Part shown: piece after piece, positions 56,001-64,000 of the stretch
Numbering within the stretch: position 1 is the stretch's first letter
How the letters are laid out: every line of letters starts with the position of its first letter
DNA from: Erysipelotrichales bacterium
GTDB lineage: Bacteria; Bacillota_I; Bacilli_A; Erysipelotrichales; Erysipelotrichaceae
Direction: 5' to 3'
NCBI GenBank assembly: GCA_910576855.1
Contig: CAJTJP010000016.1
Coordinates: forward strand, 1 to 64,000
Length of the DNA stretch: 64,000 bases
The notes under the pieces: generated by a model
Database searches by the model: none
Told to the model about the DNA's origin: nothing
What the model saw: the letters and a program-made list of their open reading frames with translations, nothing else
Position numbers and translations under genes: made by a program

Positions 56001-58289
56001 AGTAACAGGATTCGTATTCGTACTTCCTTTAACTGTCGCATATACAACTACATTCGTATCTGTCACCTTTGCGCTTTTCGTATTAATAATCGTATTAGAG
56101 CTGCTGCTTTCATAAAACTTCAGATTCTCTGCCGCTGACATTCCGACATTGATTGTTACAGGGATTTCCTTCGTACTCCATTTATCCGATACCGTTACCG
56201 TAATGTGATAAGTGTCTACTCCAAGATTCGCTTTGGTGGTGATCACACCGGTACTCGAGTTCACCGCAAAGAAGGATCCGTTTCCATCACTTTTGATTCC
56301 ATACGTATAAGTGATCTTACTTCCGGAAACATCATCGGGTGTACCCGGTTCACCTTTAATCGTTCCTATCGTTCCGCCGGTCTTCACATTCGCATCATTG
56401 GCAGTAAAGGTAGGCTCATTTGCATCACTGGATTTTGGATCCGGTGTAACACTGCCATCTACTTGAGCATAAACTACAATCTCTTTTTCTACATAAGAGG
56501 AATTGTAATTGTCATTACCGGTATTAGGATCATCATCGGCAGTCGCTCTGATCGTTACTTTGCCATAAGAACCATTGCCTTTATAGGTAATCCCACCGCT
56601 ATCCGGATCAATATCAATCAAACTGATATCTCCGCCGACTTTGGAATAAGTGATTTTCACTCCATCGCTTGGAGAGGCCGTTGCCGTTTCACTCCAAGGT
56701 GTTGCGGCATCCGTTACACTTTTCTTGGTTTGATTGGGATCATCAAAGGCAACGGATAGATTGGTTTTGCTTACTGTAATAGATGCAGATATTTCCAGGG
56801 CTGGATCGGGGTCTCCATTTTCATCCTGTGCTTGGATCTTGAAATGATAAGTACCGGCATTTAGAGGATTTCCATCCACTATTACTGTCTTATTGTCACT
56901 GGCAATTTCGAAATAAGCATATTCTCCTGCATAAGCACTATCTTCTACAATGCTATAATTTGGTATTCCGATACCGTACTTTGATGAGATGACACCTACT
57001 TTATCACCAACATTCACATTGTTATTGACTTGCAAATTATTTTGTGCTTGGAAGTTAAGATCAGATAATTGTTCAACGATCTCTAAATCCTTTGTCGCTG
57101 TTATAGAAGAACAATCAGCCGGCGAGTCATTGTTTTCATTATAAGATTCGTTCACTAATGCAATCTTATATTTGCTAACTGGAATATCACCCAAGTTTAG
57201 CTTATAAGTGCCTGAACCCTTTGCATTTTCCAAAGGTCGATAATATACTAAATTGCCTGAACTGTCATAAATTAAAACTGACACAGTCCATTGTCCCTCG
57301 CTATCACTGCCAATTGGCGCATCCGCTATCAACTCAACGGTGCTACCTTTTGTAATTTGAGTTATGCTTTTTCCATTTTTCTGTATATCTGTAAAGTTCA
57401 TATCTAAAGCACTGTTGTGAACTCGAACTTTCATTGCGTTTCCACTGCTTTGATAAAGATGAGTTTTTGCTACGGGTGCTTCGACTTTATAATAAGCTCC
57501 TGTATTATTGATTTGTTCAGCGCTAAAAACTACATCCTGAAAGGATAAATTTAGAGCTGGACGAACACCACGAGACAATGTTATGGGTGTAGAGGAAGCA
57601 GTTGTTGTAGAACCATTACTATTCACAACATTCCACAAGTTTGATGATAGACTATCGCTTGCATTTGAAAACCAATATGTTTCAAAAAAGGAAAGTTCAT
57701 TTGCTGTTACTATTTTTGTTCCTCCGGCTACTCCCATCACTTCCCATTTTTGAGGAATGTACATCTTTTTACCAATTTCAACCAAACTACTTCCAACTTT
57801 GGCATCTGCAGTTGTAGCATCAGTATTTCTTACCTCAATCCGATCTGAAACAAATTGCATATCTCTTGCACTACTATTAAGTTGCTGATTATAAGAGGCC
57901 ATCAATGCTGCTAAAGTAGTATCTTTATAAAACAACTTAGTAGGCTGGGATGTATGCAAAGGTGCATGATCAATCGATTCACTTGCCATAGTAAACCACG
58001 CATCATAAGGTGCAGTTCTTGTTATTGGAACAGTAGTTTCATCATTTCCTTTTATACCGGTAATATTCTTTGTTAATAACCAACTATTCGCTTTTCCTTC
58101 TAAATCTATTTTAGTACTATCCAACGTAACTCGATCCCCCTTCCTTAATCCACCTGTATGTGCAGTAATAGGAGTAGATGAAATACTACCACTATTAGAA
58201 GTTGCATACATGTTAATATTGTAATATATATAACTCACTGAAAAAACACTGACAAATACAATCAAACCTAAAAATAACTTTTTCCACAT
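53046..58289 (-). CDS. Giant surface protein B (MBG and TSP3 repeats)
   Basis: 1747 residues from the ATG at 58289, with AAAGGA upstream; the open frame extends 20 codons further without a signal sequence. Signal peptide MWKKLFLGLIVFVSVFSVSYIYY. A 550-residue N-terminal part (with SADCSSITATKDLEIVE) is unlike protein A. The Ig-like repeats, MBG module, TSP3 block and GGAITGD tail are then almost the same as in A. Calcium-stabilised stalk plus variable tip is the likely plan. Confidence 0.82.
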   Translation of the reverse strand: MWKKLFLGLIVFVSVFSVSYIYYNINMYATSNSGSISSTPITAHTGGLRKGDRVTLDSTKIDLEGKANSWLLTKNITGIKGNDETTVPITRTAPYDAWFTMASESIDHAPLHTSQPTKLFYKDTTLAALMASYNQQLNSSARDMQFVSDRIEVRNTDATTADAKVGSSLVEIGKKMYIPQKWEVMGVAGGTKIVTANELSFFETYWFSNASDSLSSNLWNVVNSNGSTTTASSTPITLSRGVRPALNLSFQDVVFSAEQINNTGAYYKVEAPVAKTHLYQSSGNAMKVRVHNSALDMNFTDIQKNGKSITQITKGSTVELIADAPIGSDSEGQWTVSVLIYDSSGNLVYYRPLENAKGSGTYKLNLGDIPVSKYKIALVNESYNENNDSPADCSSITATKDLEIVEQLSDLNFQAQNNLQVNNNVNVGDKVGVISSKYGIGIPNYSIVEDSAYAGEYAYFEIASDNKTVIVDGNPLNAGTYHFKIQAQDENGDPDPALEISASITVSKTNLSVAFDDPNQTKKSVTDAATPWSETATASPSDGVKITYSKVGGDISLIDIDPDSGGITYKGNGSYGKVTIRATADDDPNTGNDNYNSSYVEKEIVVYAQVDGSVTPDPKSSDANEPTFTANDANVKTGGTIGTIKGEPGTPDDVSGSKITYTYGIKSDGNGSFFAVNSSTGVITTKANLGVDTYHITVTVSDKWSTKEIPVTINVGMSAAENLKFYESSSSNTIINTKSAKVTDTNVVVYATVKGSTNTNPVTYKIKDGSTNVIEVNQSSGAITIHGVGTVTIVAEKQGASGQANASAELTFTVTAGAQNFIYTDSAGNELPKSGNNYSAKTEEYAPNKTFQLYTAGNPTGTNVTYQLKAGAPTDVISVDASGLVTILNATQTAQTGKVIVQATSHDPTGNYEDKTIELPINIDKGTRTIAFAENPIYVVSGKGQVVPVTEVDGVTDTDGDVLIEIDSNEDHTIAWTNDNKTIDYNYSGEEGKDIKIHATKPMNRNYKLAETDGTLHIMGPDESMLAITSPGQIIYGDHFTIRSTQFDADSTNVQYTFEVDKTTFISSPTVSGNSAQFDALKASGTNKTTVTVTRTANGEAPLSKKVQVTVLPKPIEIMIDDKEKLKGEQNPSLTYQDFRSDLVSWNGVQDSIQENDIKLSTTAKTDSNAGDYPIKGDNNTLNRTYPNYSFTFKEGTLTINEETIEDDWYHLELDDGNSTVYTGNWTNQDVNIISDHNEYINMSLDQSTWNPNQVTVSREGETNQDFWMKKDSGAITKVKQEIIRIDKTAPKVKNIKAKDSNNKLQDIINKLSGGIFFKPGTAFEITTSDTKDDLKVSGTKEIAYKVFKLESQTRATEELIKEGNLTVTNEKASITISETTGKYKVCVTATDNAGNTSTESCHEAELKKIDVDVDKDGKPDFNDPDGDGCPDLNIKWKDPNDETKWVVINGDRNNDKIPDLNIDSDGDGIPDLNIDTDNDGKPDLNLVILKKSDWKPTKCVKADIDNGILEEYCTGTGVKAVINVDTDNDRIPNINIDNKGDFKPHLNISKDGVNASVNITDVHEWKPEKNYTSGKFTFDSVGNEYKPQINVDSDGDGRPDINIDLDEDGVPDINIDTDDDNIPNINIDSDGDGIPDVNVDIDDDGNPDENIKDITEWKPNKDVDGDVPYDTMDFSEQEEPEKPSEPTKPNQPANGTDVKGSYYPGDNVGGAITGDETNLLLYIDSILFSVGLISYLIYRTQKDTFQ

Positions 58290-58377
58290 AACCACACATC
58301 CTTTCCCTAAAGTGTCTATTAAAGTAGTAGACTTATTGAGACAGGGCAAATCATAACGATTTTCCCTGTTTTTCTAT

Positions 58378-58465
58378 GTTGAAACGTATATTTTAATATC
58401 TTTTCCCTATGTTCATAAATGTCTAACTTTTGTATACATCTTGATATTAAAATGTATCTTTCAAC
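58378..58465. repeat. 23-bp imperfect inverted repeat between surface genes B and C
   Basis: Arms 58378-58400 and 58443-58465 match at 20 of 23 positions and enclose 42 bases. It could be an AT-rich terminator for gene C or a site for inversion. A plus-strand hairpin ACAGGG/CCCTGT with TTTTT lies beside it (58341-58373). Confidence 0.55.
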
Positions 58466-58469
58466 TTCG

Positions 58470-59993
58470 CTATTCTTCTTGTTTTCTTTTGAATACAATG
58501 AATAACATCATTCCGATTGACATACATCCAAGTCCCATGTATATCATCATGTTGGTAGTATCGCCGGTTAAGGCTCCACCTACATTCTGCGCACCTCCGG
58601 CATTGTCTCCCGGATAATAGCTTCCTCCCACATCGGTAGGCTCTTGATCAGTAATATCTCCTATCACAGTAAACTGCCCTAATCGATCCGTTTCATAAAT
58701 CAGATATCCATCTTCAAAAACAGCCTCGACTTTTTCATACTCACCAGCTTCATTCAGAATGAGTAAGCTTGGATTTTGGATGTTTGATTTTACCGGTATT
58801 TTTACTTTCAATATGCCATCCGGTTCAATCTCTTTGCCATTCTCTAACAGTTTCACATCAAACACTTGAATAACACTATGTTCTCCAATCAGATCTTTGG
58901 CCTTTTCACCGACTTCGGATTGCTTATCCTTCGTGATATCCGTCACCTTTAAAGTGATATTGGGCGCAAATGTTCCATCCGGTTTCTCTACTTTGACTCC
59001 GTTGTCTTCCAATTCCTTCTTTTCTTCAAACTTCATCGTGTCATATGGGAATGGATCATCTACATTGTGCCCCGGCTTCCATTCCGTGATCTTGATGATG
59101 TTTTCATCCGCTTTTCCATCCCCATCCGTATCAATATTGATATCCGGCCGTCCATCGCCATCCGTATCAATATTCAGATATGGCTTATGATCAACGGTAT
59201 CATATTCAAATTTGTTATGTTTAAAGTTTTTATTAGGATTCCAACTCTCGATAGTAGCGATATTCACGGCAGGTTCACTGCTTCCCTCTCTCGGTATGTT
59301 CAAGTCTGCTTTCATATCCCCATTGGTATCAATGTTGATATCCGGAATCCCATCATCATCCAAATCCACATTGATTTGTGCCTTTACATTGGTTCCCGTA
59401 CAGCTTTTAATTCCTCCTCTGGGAACATTTCCGTATGAATATCCATATTCACAATTATATTGATAATTCGGTGAATACACATCTTTATATAAATTTAGTG
59501 ACGATAAATCAGCCTGCGGATTCATCATTGCACGATAATAATTATTCATTCCGAAGGTTCCGCCGTTTCCAAAATCCTTTGTGGTAGGCAGTACAATTAA
59601 GCCCTCAGGATCATTTTGATATAAAAGCTCTGTTTCCTCTTGTTTTATACCGGTGCTGTTGAATTGAGAAATAGCCCTAAAATAAGCATTGTTGTTGTTC
59701 GCATAATCCGTATTATTAAGAACATCAACGGCAATTTTATCAACGGATTCGCTCGGCATCAACAAGTATTTATCAGAGAGAACCTCTTTGACCATTTCCC
59801 ATTCGATAATCTGACCTTTATATTCTCCTAAATAAATCTTACTCTTTGCCGCTGTATATGATGCACCGTCTCGAGTAAAGATTTTTTGTTTTACTTGATT
59901 ACTTGCTGCATTCATCGTAAACACAGCATAGGAATAAATACTAAAAGCACTCAATAATAAAACAAAAATCCCAAGATATGCTTTTTTCCACAT
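58470..59993 (-). CDS. Surface protein C (TSP3 repeats)
   Basis: 507 residues from the ATG at 59993, with GAGGTG six bases upstream. Signal peptide MWKKAYLGIFVLLLSAFSIYSYA, a unique N-terminal domain of about 150 residues, a short TSP3-like block (NIDTDGDGRPDIN) and a beta domain (ILKVKIPVKSNIQNPSLLIL). It ends in GGSYYPGDNAGG, ALTGD, a hydrophobic helix and KRKQEE. Smallest of the three related proteins and first in the array. Confidence 0.8.
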   Translation of the reverse strand: MWKKAYLGIFVLLLSAFSIYSYAVFTMNAASNQVKQKIFTRDGASYTAAKSKIYLGEYKGQIIEWEMVKEVLSDKYLLMPSESVDKIAVDVLNNTDYANNNNAYFRAISQFNSTGIKQEETELLYQNDPEGLIVLPTTKDFGNGGTFGMNNYYRAMMNPQADLSSLNLYKDVYSPNYQYNCEYGYSYGNVPRGGIKSCTGTNVKAQINVDLDDDGIPDINIDTNGDMKADLNIPREGSSEPAVNIATIESWNPNKNFKHNKFEYDTVDHKPYLNIDTDGDGRPDINIDTDGDGKADENIIKITEWKPGHNVDDPFPYDTMKFEEKKELEDNGVKVEKPDGTFAPNITLKVTDITKDKQSEVGEKAKDLIGEHSVIQVFDVKLLENGKEIEPDGILKVKIPVKSNIQNPSLLILNEAGEYEKVEAVFEDGYLIYETDRLGQFTVIGDITDQEPTDVGGSYYPGDNAGGAQNVGGALTGDTTNMMIYMGLGCMSIGMMLFIVFKRKQEE

Positions 59994-60125
59994 TGCCATC
60001 ACCTCTATCTCTCAGCAAGCGATTTCAAACAAAATGTCCGTCACTTATCGTCGATGCTTCAGATACTGGATGCCGTTAAGCACAAAAAGGTTGAAAAAAT
60101 ATTAAAAAGATTAATTTTTTTGAAT

Positions 60126-61160
60126 TTATCTGTATTTATTAAACAGTTGATGCCAATTTCTGCGGTTTAATAAATCATGATAACCGCCCTGATAATCAAC
60201 CAATGCTTCATAAACAGGAAGGATTTCTAATATTTCCTGTTCGCTTTTCGCTTTCATTTCCACTTCACAATCAGCCCAATCGATCAGCACACGATATGCC
60301 TCTCTCGGCGTAGAAATTGTTTGTTGACGATACTCCAATGCGTGAAACTGCTTCTTTTGTGTATCCGTATCATGCGTAATGCTGCGATCATAATCAATCC
60401 AAGCCTTCACACCGAACACCGTTGAACAACCGATGACTGCAGCCAATGACAGCTTAACTGCACTCAATATGCTTGAGGTCGGTATCGTGATACGCAAATA
60501 AGGAACACTGAAAAGTACAGGCTCCTTTACCAAAGAGCTTCCGAACACAAAAAGCGCTGCCTCCAGTGTTTTTCCCTGAAAACTAAGCGTTATGTCATTT
60601 ACTTCTTCGTATTTTTCGATTTCTGCCTTCAAATACTTTTTCGCATATAATAATCTGCTTTTTATCGTTCCCTCGGGACTTTCCGTCATAATCGCAATTT
60701 CCTTGATCGAAAGCTGTGAAAAGAAAAATAAAATCAACACTTCACGATACTGCGGTTTTAAATTGCCGATACATTCATATAAGACATCTAAATCACTTTG
60801 ATGATGAATTCTTTTTTGCGGACAATATTCCGCTCTGCTTTCCTCTTTGCTTTGTAAAAGATCCAAATATTCATCATCCATATAATGATCCTTGTTTTTA
60901 CGAAACAGCATTTTTGCCTTAGAATAAGTGATACGACTCAGCCATGCCTTAAACTGCGCAGGCTCCTTTAAGTCATTGATTGACTTTTGAACCTGCAGAA
61001 AAACCTCCTGAACGACCTCATCCGTATCAGCATGATTTTTTGTCAGACCGTATGCAATATAGCGTACCAGTTTATGATAACGCCGATAGATTTCATTGAA
61101 TGCTTCTTCATCATGCAGCTGTAATTGTGCAATCAGTACAGGCAATTTTGCTTTTTTCAT
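60126..61160 (-). CDS. Membrane-tethered ECF-like sigma factor
   Basis: 344 residues. Sigma region 2 (about 20-90: ADTDEVVQEVFLQVQ, FKAWLSRITYSKAK) and region 4 (about 125-180: LKPQYREVLILFFFSQLSIKEIA) are followed by one membrane helix (about 229-251) and an extracytoplasmic C-terminal domain of about 90 residues. This resembles a sigma factor fused to its own sensor or anti-sigma part. AAGGAG precedes the ATG. It is directly upstream of the three surface-protein genes in the same direction. Confidence 0.8.
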   Translation of the reverse strand: MKKAKLPVLIAQLQLHDEEAFNEIYRRYHKLVRYIAYGLTKNHADTDEVVQEVFLQVQKSINDLKEPAQFKAWLSRITYSKAKMLFRKNKDHYMDDEYLDLLQSKEESRAEYCPQKRIHHQSDLDVLYECIGNLKPQYREVLILFFFSQLSIKEIAIMTESPEGTIKSRLLYAKKYLKAEIEKYEEVNDITLSFQGKTLEAALFVFGSSLVKEPVLFSVPYLRITIPTSSILSAVKLSLAAVIGCSTVFGVKAWIDYDRSITHDTDTQKKQFHALEYRQQTISTPREAYRVLIDWADCEVEMKAKSEQEILEILPVYEALVDYQGGYHDLLNRRNWHQLFNKYR

Positions 61161-61187
61161 GAATTCTCCTTATCACTTCTTTTTTTT

Positions 61188-61216
61188 ATCATAAATCATA
61201 CATGACGATATGTCAA
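61188..61216 (-). promoter_or_regulatory. Promoter of the sigma-factor gene
   Basis: TTGACA (61216-61211), 17-base spacer, TATGAT (61193-61188), a housekeeping-type promoter. An inverted repeat TTGAAAT/ATTTCAA lies just upstream (61229-61249). No gene was recognised in 61161-61508. Confidence 0.65.
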
Positions 61217-61393
61217 TAACTTAAGTGCTTGAAATTTTTAACATTTCAAAAAACCACTTTTTACACCGATGCGCTTCATCAGCTTTAATTACGCCGACAA
61301 TCAGAAAATATTTCCATTTATTTACATTTTGAATCATGTTATAAAACGAGCTGTTTCTCTTGTCAAACAAGTACCGCAACAATGAAAAGACAG

Positions 61394-61424
61394 AAAAAGA
61401 CTGTGATCCTTTGTGTTTTCACAG
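61394..61424 (-). terminator. Terminator of the DUF1848 gene
   Basis: CTGTGA/TCACAG stem (61401-61406 with 61419-61424), then TCTTTTT on the minus strand. Confidence 0.55.
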
Positions 61425-61508
61425 CCTTGTTGATTTATGTTATACTCAATTTTTGATATATTCTAAAAATATTCATAATAGGAATAGCCAAACCGCATCA
61501 CCTTACTA

Positions 61509-62429
61509 TCAAAACAGCGGAAGCTGACGATTTTGTTTCTCCTTGCGCACAGTAATATGATCCTTTGAAGTGATCTGTCCAAGCAATACGCTTGCCTCGG
61601 GGTCGTGTGTGATACAGCGCTCTTTTACTGTTTGTTCCTCATAATTTGCATAACAATAGCGACAAAAATGCGGACATGCGTTGTAATCACCGATATCCAC
61701 CGTCGGTAAACAATTACACGCTCTGACTGCTTTTCCGATCGGCGGATCATACGGTCGCTTCAACAATGCTTCCATAAGCTGTTTGGAAATACAGGCACCG
61801 TTTTTTATACCGTAATCAGAAAGATCGATCGACTCACCGCATGTTTGAAGCATAATACCGTAAGGCCTTGCAATATCGGAAAGCACTTGCGCAAGCTGTC
61901 TCATCTGCGAATCTGTGAGCGGCTGCAGGTCCAGTTCTTTTTGATGCCTTTGCGTATTTTTATAAAAATCGATAAATGAAAAAATAACGGTATTGATATA
62001 AGGCGCAAGCTGCTTTAACAATGAGGCAAAAGCCTTTTGATGATAATCGATCGTATAACGAGAATTCAAAAGAATCGGATCATAGCGTACAATCACACGC
62101 TCTTTGCCGATTTGTTGACTCAATGTTTGAATTGAGCGAATGATGCTTTGTTTATCCGGTACATGAGGCTCTAAATCATTATGATAGGGTGTCAGCGTAA
62201 TATGAAAAAGATAAGGCAGCTGTATTTCATGAAGCCGCTTCAGCATCGGCTGTGGATTTTTGGTACAAAAAAGAAGGGCATCCACATTGCCTTTCGTTAA
62301 AGGAATACGACTGATTTGATGAGAATCATACGGATTTCGCACATCGACAAAGCCTGCTTTTAAACGATTAATAAACCATTCGCTGTAAAATGCCGGGATA
62401 TCGCAGCGCCCGCTTACAAATAAAATCAT
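61509..62429 (-). CDS. DUF1848 protein (cysteine cluster)
   Basis: 306 residues. VSGRCDIPAFYSEWFINRLKAG, LLFCTKNPQPML and HITLTPY match DUF1848. The C-terminal CPHFCRYCYANY (C-x3-C-x2-C) suggests an Fe-S cluster like that of radical SAM enzymes related to spore-photoproduct lyase. The start at 62429 has AAGGAG six bases upstream. Reaction unknown. Confidence 0.82.
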   Translation of the reverse strand: MILFVSGRCDIPAFYSEWFINRLKAGFVDVRNPYDSHQISRIPLTKGNVDALLFCTKNPQPMLKRLHEIQLPYLFHITLTPYHNDLEPHVPDKQSIIRSIQTLSQQIGKERVIVRYDPILLNSRYTIDYHQKAFASLLKQLAPYINTVIFSFIDFYKNTQRHQKELDLQPLTDSQMRQLAQVLSDIARPYGIMLQTCGESIDLSDYGIKNGACISKQLMEALLKRPYDPPIGKAVRACNCLPTVDIGDYNACPHFCRYCYANYEEQTVKERCITHDPEASVLLGQITSKDHITVRKEKQNRQLPLF

Positions 62430-62459
62430 GTGTCTCTCCTTGTGCTTTATCAATAAAAG

Positions 62460-63332
62460 CTATTTGCGATAATGAATTTGATTTACTTCGTTGACATCAA
62501 AAAAAACTACAGTGCTTTGTCCCGATAAGGATTCCTGCATATATCGCGCAAGCTTATCATTTGGTTTCTTTTTTGCCAGCATTCCTTCATAAAGCTCTAC
62601 GAATTCACCGCTGCGCTCTTGTTTTAAATAACGATCTAAATAAGTTTTTACCTTTTCACAGTTGTAGTATTGCGAAAACCCGTTACAGATCAGTGAAATG
62701 CTTTTGATATCCTGAAGCGGCAGTGAACCGACAAGCGCATGCTTAACAACGGTTGCATCTTCACTCAACACATAATATCCGCCCTCGATATTTCTGCGCA
62801 GGCGATTTTCCACTAATAGATGATCCATAAAATTACGGGCAGTAAATAACGGCATTCTTTTTTGATCGTGCATTTCACGACTGAGCTCTAACAGCTTCGC
62901 ATCAAGCTGTTGAAGGCGCAGATCGATATATGAGGTCATTTGTCCGTCGGGGTGAGTGATAATCAATTCACAATTTCCGAGAATAAAATAATACAATCGG
63001 GAATGCATGATACGTACAGCGGCACAACACGCATTGGGAAGCTCTAAATCACAGAGCTGATCCGCTCCGGGATAGCTTAACAGCTTATGGTGAATATGTC
63101 GTAAGCCTTGATAAACAATATCGGATATGCGCCAATGCGGACTTGTCAGGTTTTGTTTGAAATAAGCGTTTAATTCCTTCACAAACCATTCTCCGTCATG
63201 TGCCGCCTCTGTGATATGAGTCGGAAACAGGGCATCACTGCCGTCAATGACCCATGCGCAGCTTTCCTGTACGCTGCATACGTCCATCGCATGAGTATCC
63301 GAGGCTGAGCCATATTGAACATTAGTAAACAT
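62460..63332 (-). CDS. PP2C-like phosphatase family protein
   Basis: 290 residues with weak PP2C features: SCAWVIDGSDALFPTHIT with the metal aspartate, CCAAVRIMHSRLYYFILGNCELII, and a late FDVNE. Several PP2C metal residues are not evident, so activity is uncertain. AAGGAT precedes the ATG. Lies between the DUF1848 and aminotransferase genes in one direction, likely one operon. Confidence 0.6.
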   Translation of the reverse strand: MFTNVQYGSASDTHAMDVCSVQESCAWVIDGSDALFPTHITEAAHDGEWFVKELNAYFKQNLTSPHWRISDIVYQGLRHIHHKLLSYPGADQLCDLELPNACCAAVRIMHSRLYYFILGNCELIITHPDGQMTSYIDLRLQQLDAKLLELSREMHDQKRMPLFTARNFMDHLLVENRLRRNIEGGYYVLSEDATVVKHALVGSLPLQDIKSISLICNGFSQYYNCEKVKTYLDRYLKQERSGEFVELYEGMLAKKKPNDKLARYMQESLSGQSTVVFFDVNEVNQIHYRK

Positions 63333-63341
63333 GCGATATCC

Positions 63342-64000
63342 TTATTGACATGTATCAAGAATCGTTTTCATGCGCTTTGCCAAGCCCTTGCAGTCATTGA
63401 TACTTAAGGAACAAACTGCTACACGAATACCGAGATTTACCTTGACGGTAAAGATCAGCTCATTCATTAAAGCCTCATGATAACGATCGCGCTGTTCATT
63501 GCTTTCCATACGAATCGTCACAAAGAAGCCTTCCTTGTATGGGTAGCACGGTAAGCCTGCCTCACAAGCCTCTTTGGTAAAGATATCGCTTCGCTCCTTT
63601 AACAGCTTGACATAGCCGTCCTTTTCATTGGTATATTCCGCAAGATTCTCTGTCGTTACATAGGTGAAATTATCCATTGCCGCGTTGGCGATATTGGACC
63701 ATGTCGCTCTTGCGGCTTTTTCAAATACGACCTCTACACCGCGCACATCAGCTTCATTTTGACCTAATATCAATGCCGCACCGCAGCGAAGACCGTATGA
63801 AGTCAAGGATTTGCTGCAGCTGAAGGCAATTACCACAACGACATTCTCACCGATCGCATTGAATTGTTCCATATAATCACGGGAATGTGCAGTATCATAC
63901 GCATAATCAATATAAGCGATATCATTCAACAACACAACAGGTACCTGGTTCGCACAGTCGTTTAAAAAGCGAATAACTTCCTGCCATTCTTCTTTGCTTA
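63342..64000 (-). CDS. Aminotransferase class I/II (5' end outside window)
   Basis: At least 218 residues; the gene runs off the right edge. VPVVLLNDIAYIDYAYD carries the cofactor-pyridine aspartate and tyrosine region. FSCSKSLTSYGLRCGAA holds the PLP lysine, and the arginine near GIRVAVCSLS would bind the carboxylate. It resembles aromatic or aspartate aminotransferases; the substrate cannot be fixed from this part. Confidence 0.82.
   Translation of the reverse strand, partial: SKEEWQEVIRFLNDCANQVPVVLLNDIAYIDYAYDTAHSRDYMEQFNAIGENVVVVIAFSCSKSLTSYGLRCGAALILGQNEADVRGVEVVFEKAARATWSNIANAAMDNFTYVTTENLAEYTNEKDGYVKLLKERSDIFTKEACEAGLPCYPYKEGFFVTIRMESNEQRDRYHEALMNELIFTVKVNLGIRVAVCSLSINDCKGLAKRMKTILDTCQ

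Noticed and set aside
1-64000. tRNA, rRNA or replication origin
   Set aside because: No cloverleaf-like or rRNA-like sequence and no DnaA-box cluster was recognised by eye in the gene-free stretches.

Overview
Inferred host: a low-GC Gram-positive (Bacillota), most like Erysipelotrichia. The pointers are strong AGGAGG-type ribosome binding sites, T-box and S-box leaders, ECF folate uptake, and large surface proteins ending in a TGD-hydrophobic-basic tail. This rests on gene style only; no rRNA or tRNA gene was found to place it firmly.

Layout. 1-2950: a tandem array of Rpn (PD-(D/E)XK) genes, one of them reduced to its C-terminal piece. 3.3-6.4 kb: a two-component system and gtaB. 6.5-8.6 kb: an AbiE-type toxin-antitoxin pair with two decayed genes behind it. 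8.7-18.4 kb: ordinary chromosome (rarA, GNAT, gpmI, ytaF-like, cytidylate-kinase-like, PTS IIA, and glmU-prs-DUF1622). 19.0-22.1 kb: a trpXYZ-type ABC transporter behind a Trp-specific T-box and a short leader ORF with two Trp codons. 22.3-25.2 kb: metG behind a Met T-box. 25.3-28.4 kb: a secreted S1 protease gene cut in two by a 1.7-kb cassette of three small genes. 28.9-34.6 kb: an RDD-PHP fusion, a junction of two broken genes, folT with a THF-type riboswitch, an XRE regulator, and metK with a SAM-I riboswitch. 34.6-40.3 kb: an accessory region of regulators with clear palindromic operators, redox proteins, a serine recombinase remnant and inverted copies of a Cys-rich KTR gene. 40.6-48.1 kb: SUKH-like gene, mnmG, an AAA/DUF4143 ATPase, prfA-prmC and a CMD-cupin protein. 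48.2-60.0 kb: three surface proteins, two of them near-identical over their C-terminal thousand residues. 60.1-64.0 kb: a membrane-tethered sigma factor, DUF1848 and PP2C-like genes, and an aminotransferase cut by the window edge.

How the parts fit. Methionine and tryptophan supply are sensed by RNA (two T-boxes, one SAM riboswitch) and folate by a third riboswitch type. Defence-related genes (Rpn, AbiE) lie at the left end. The sigma factor next to the surface-protein array suggests envelope control of those proteins.

The strongest leads are: (1) the Rpn array, where each gene carries an internal start, a variable number of four-residue repeats, and a free-standing C-terminal fragment, matching the known RpnL/RpnS toxin-antitoxin arrangement; (2) the protease-splitting cassette, whose removal with one copy of a 6-bp flanking repeat restores the reading frame exactly; (3) the Trp-codon leader ORF between the T-box terminator and trpX; (4) an intergenic block found in opposite orientations beside two surface-protein genes.
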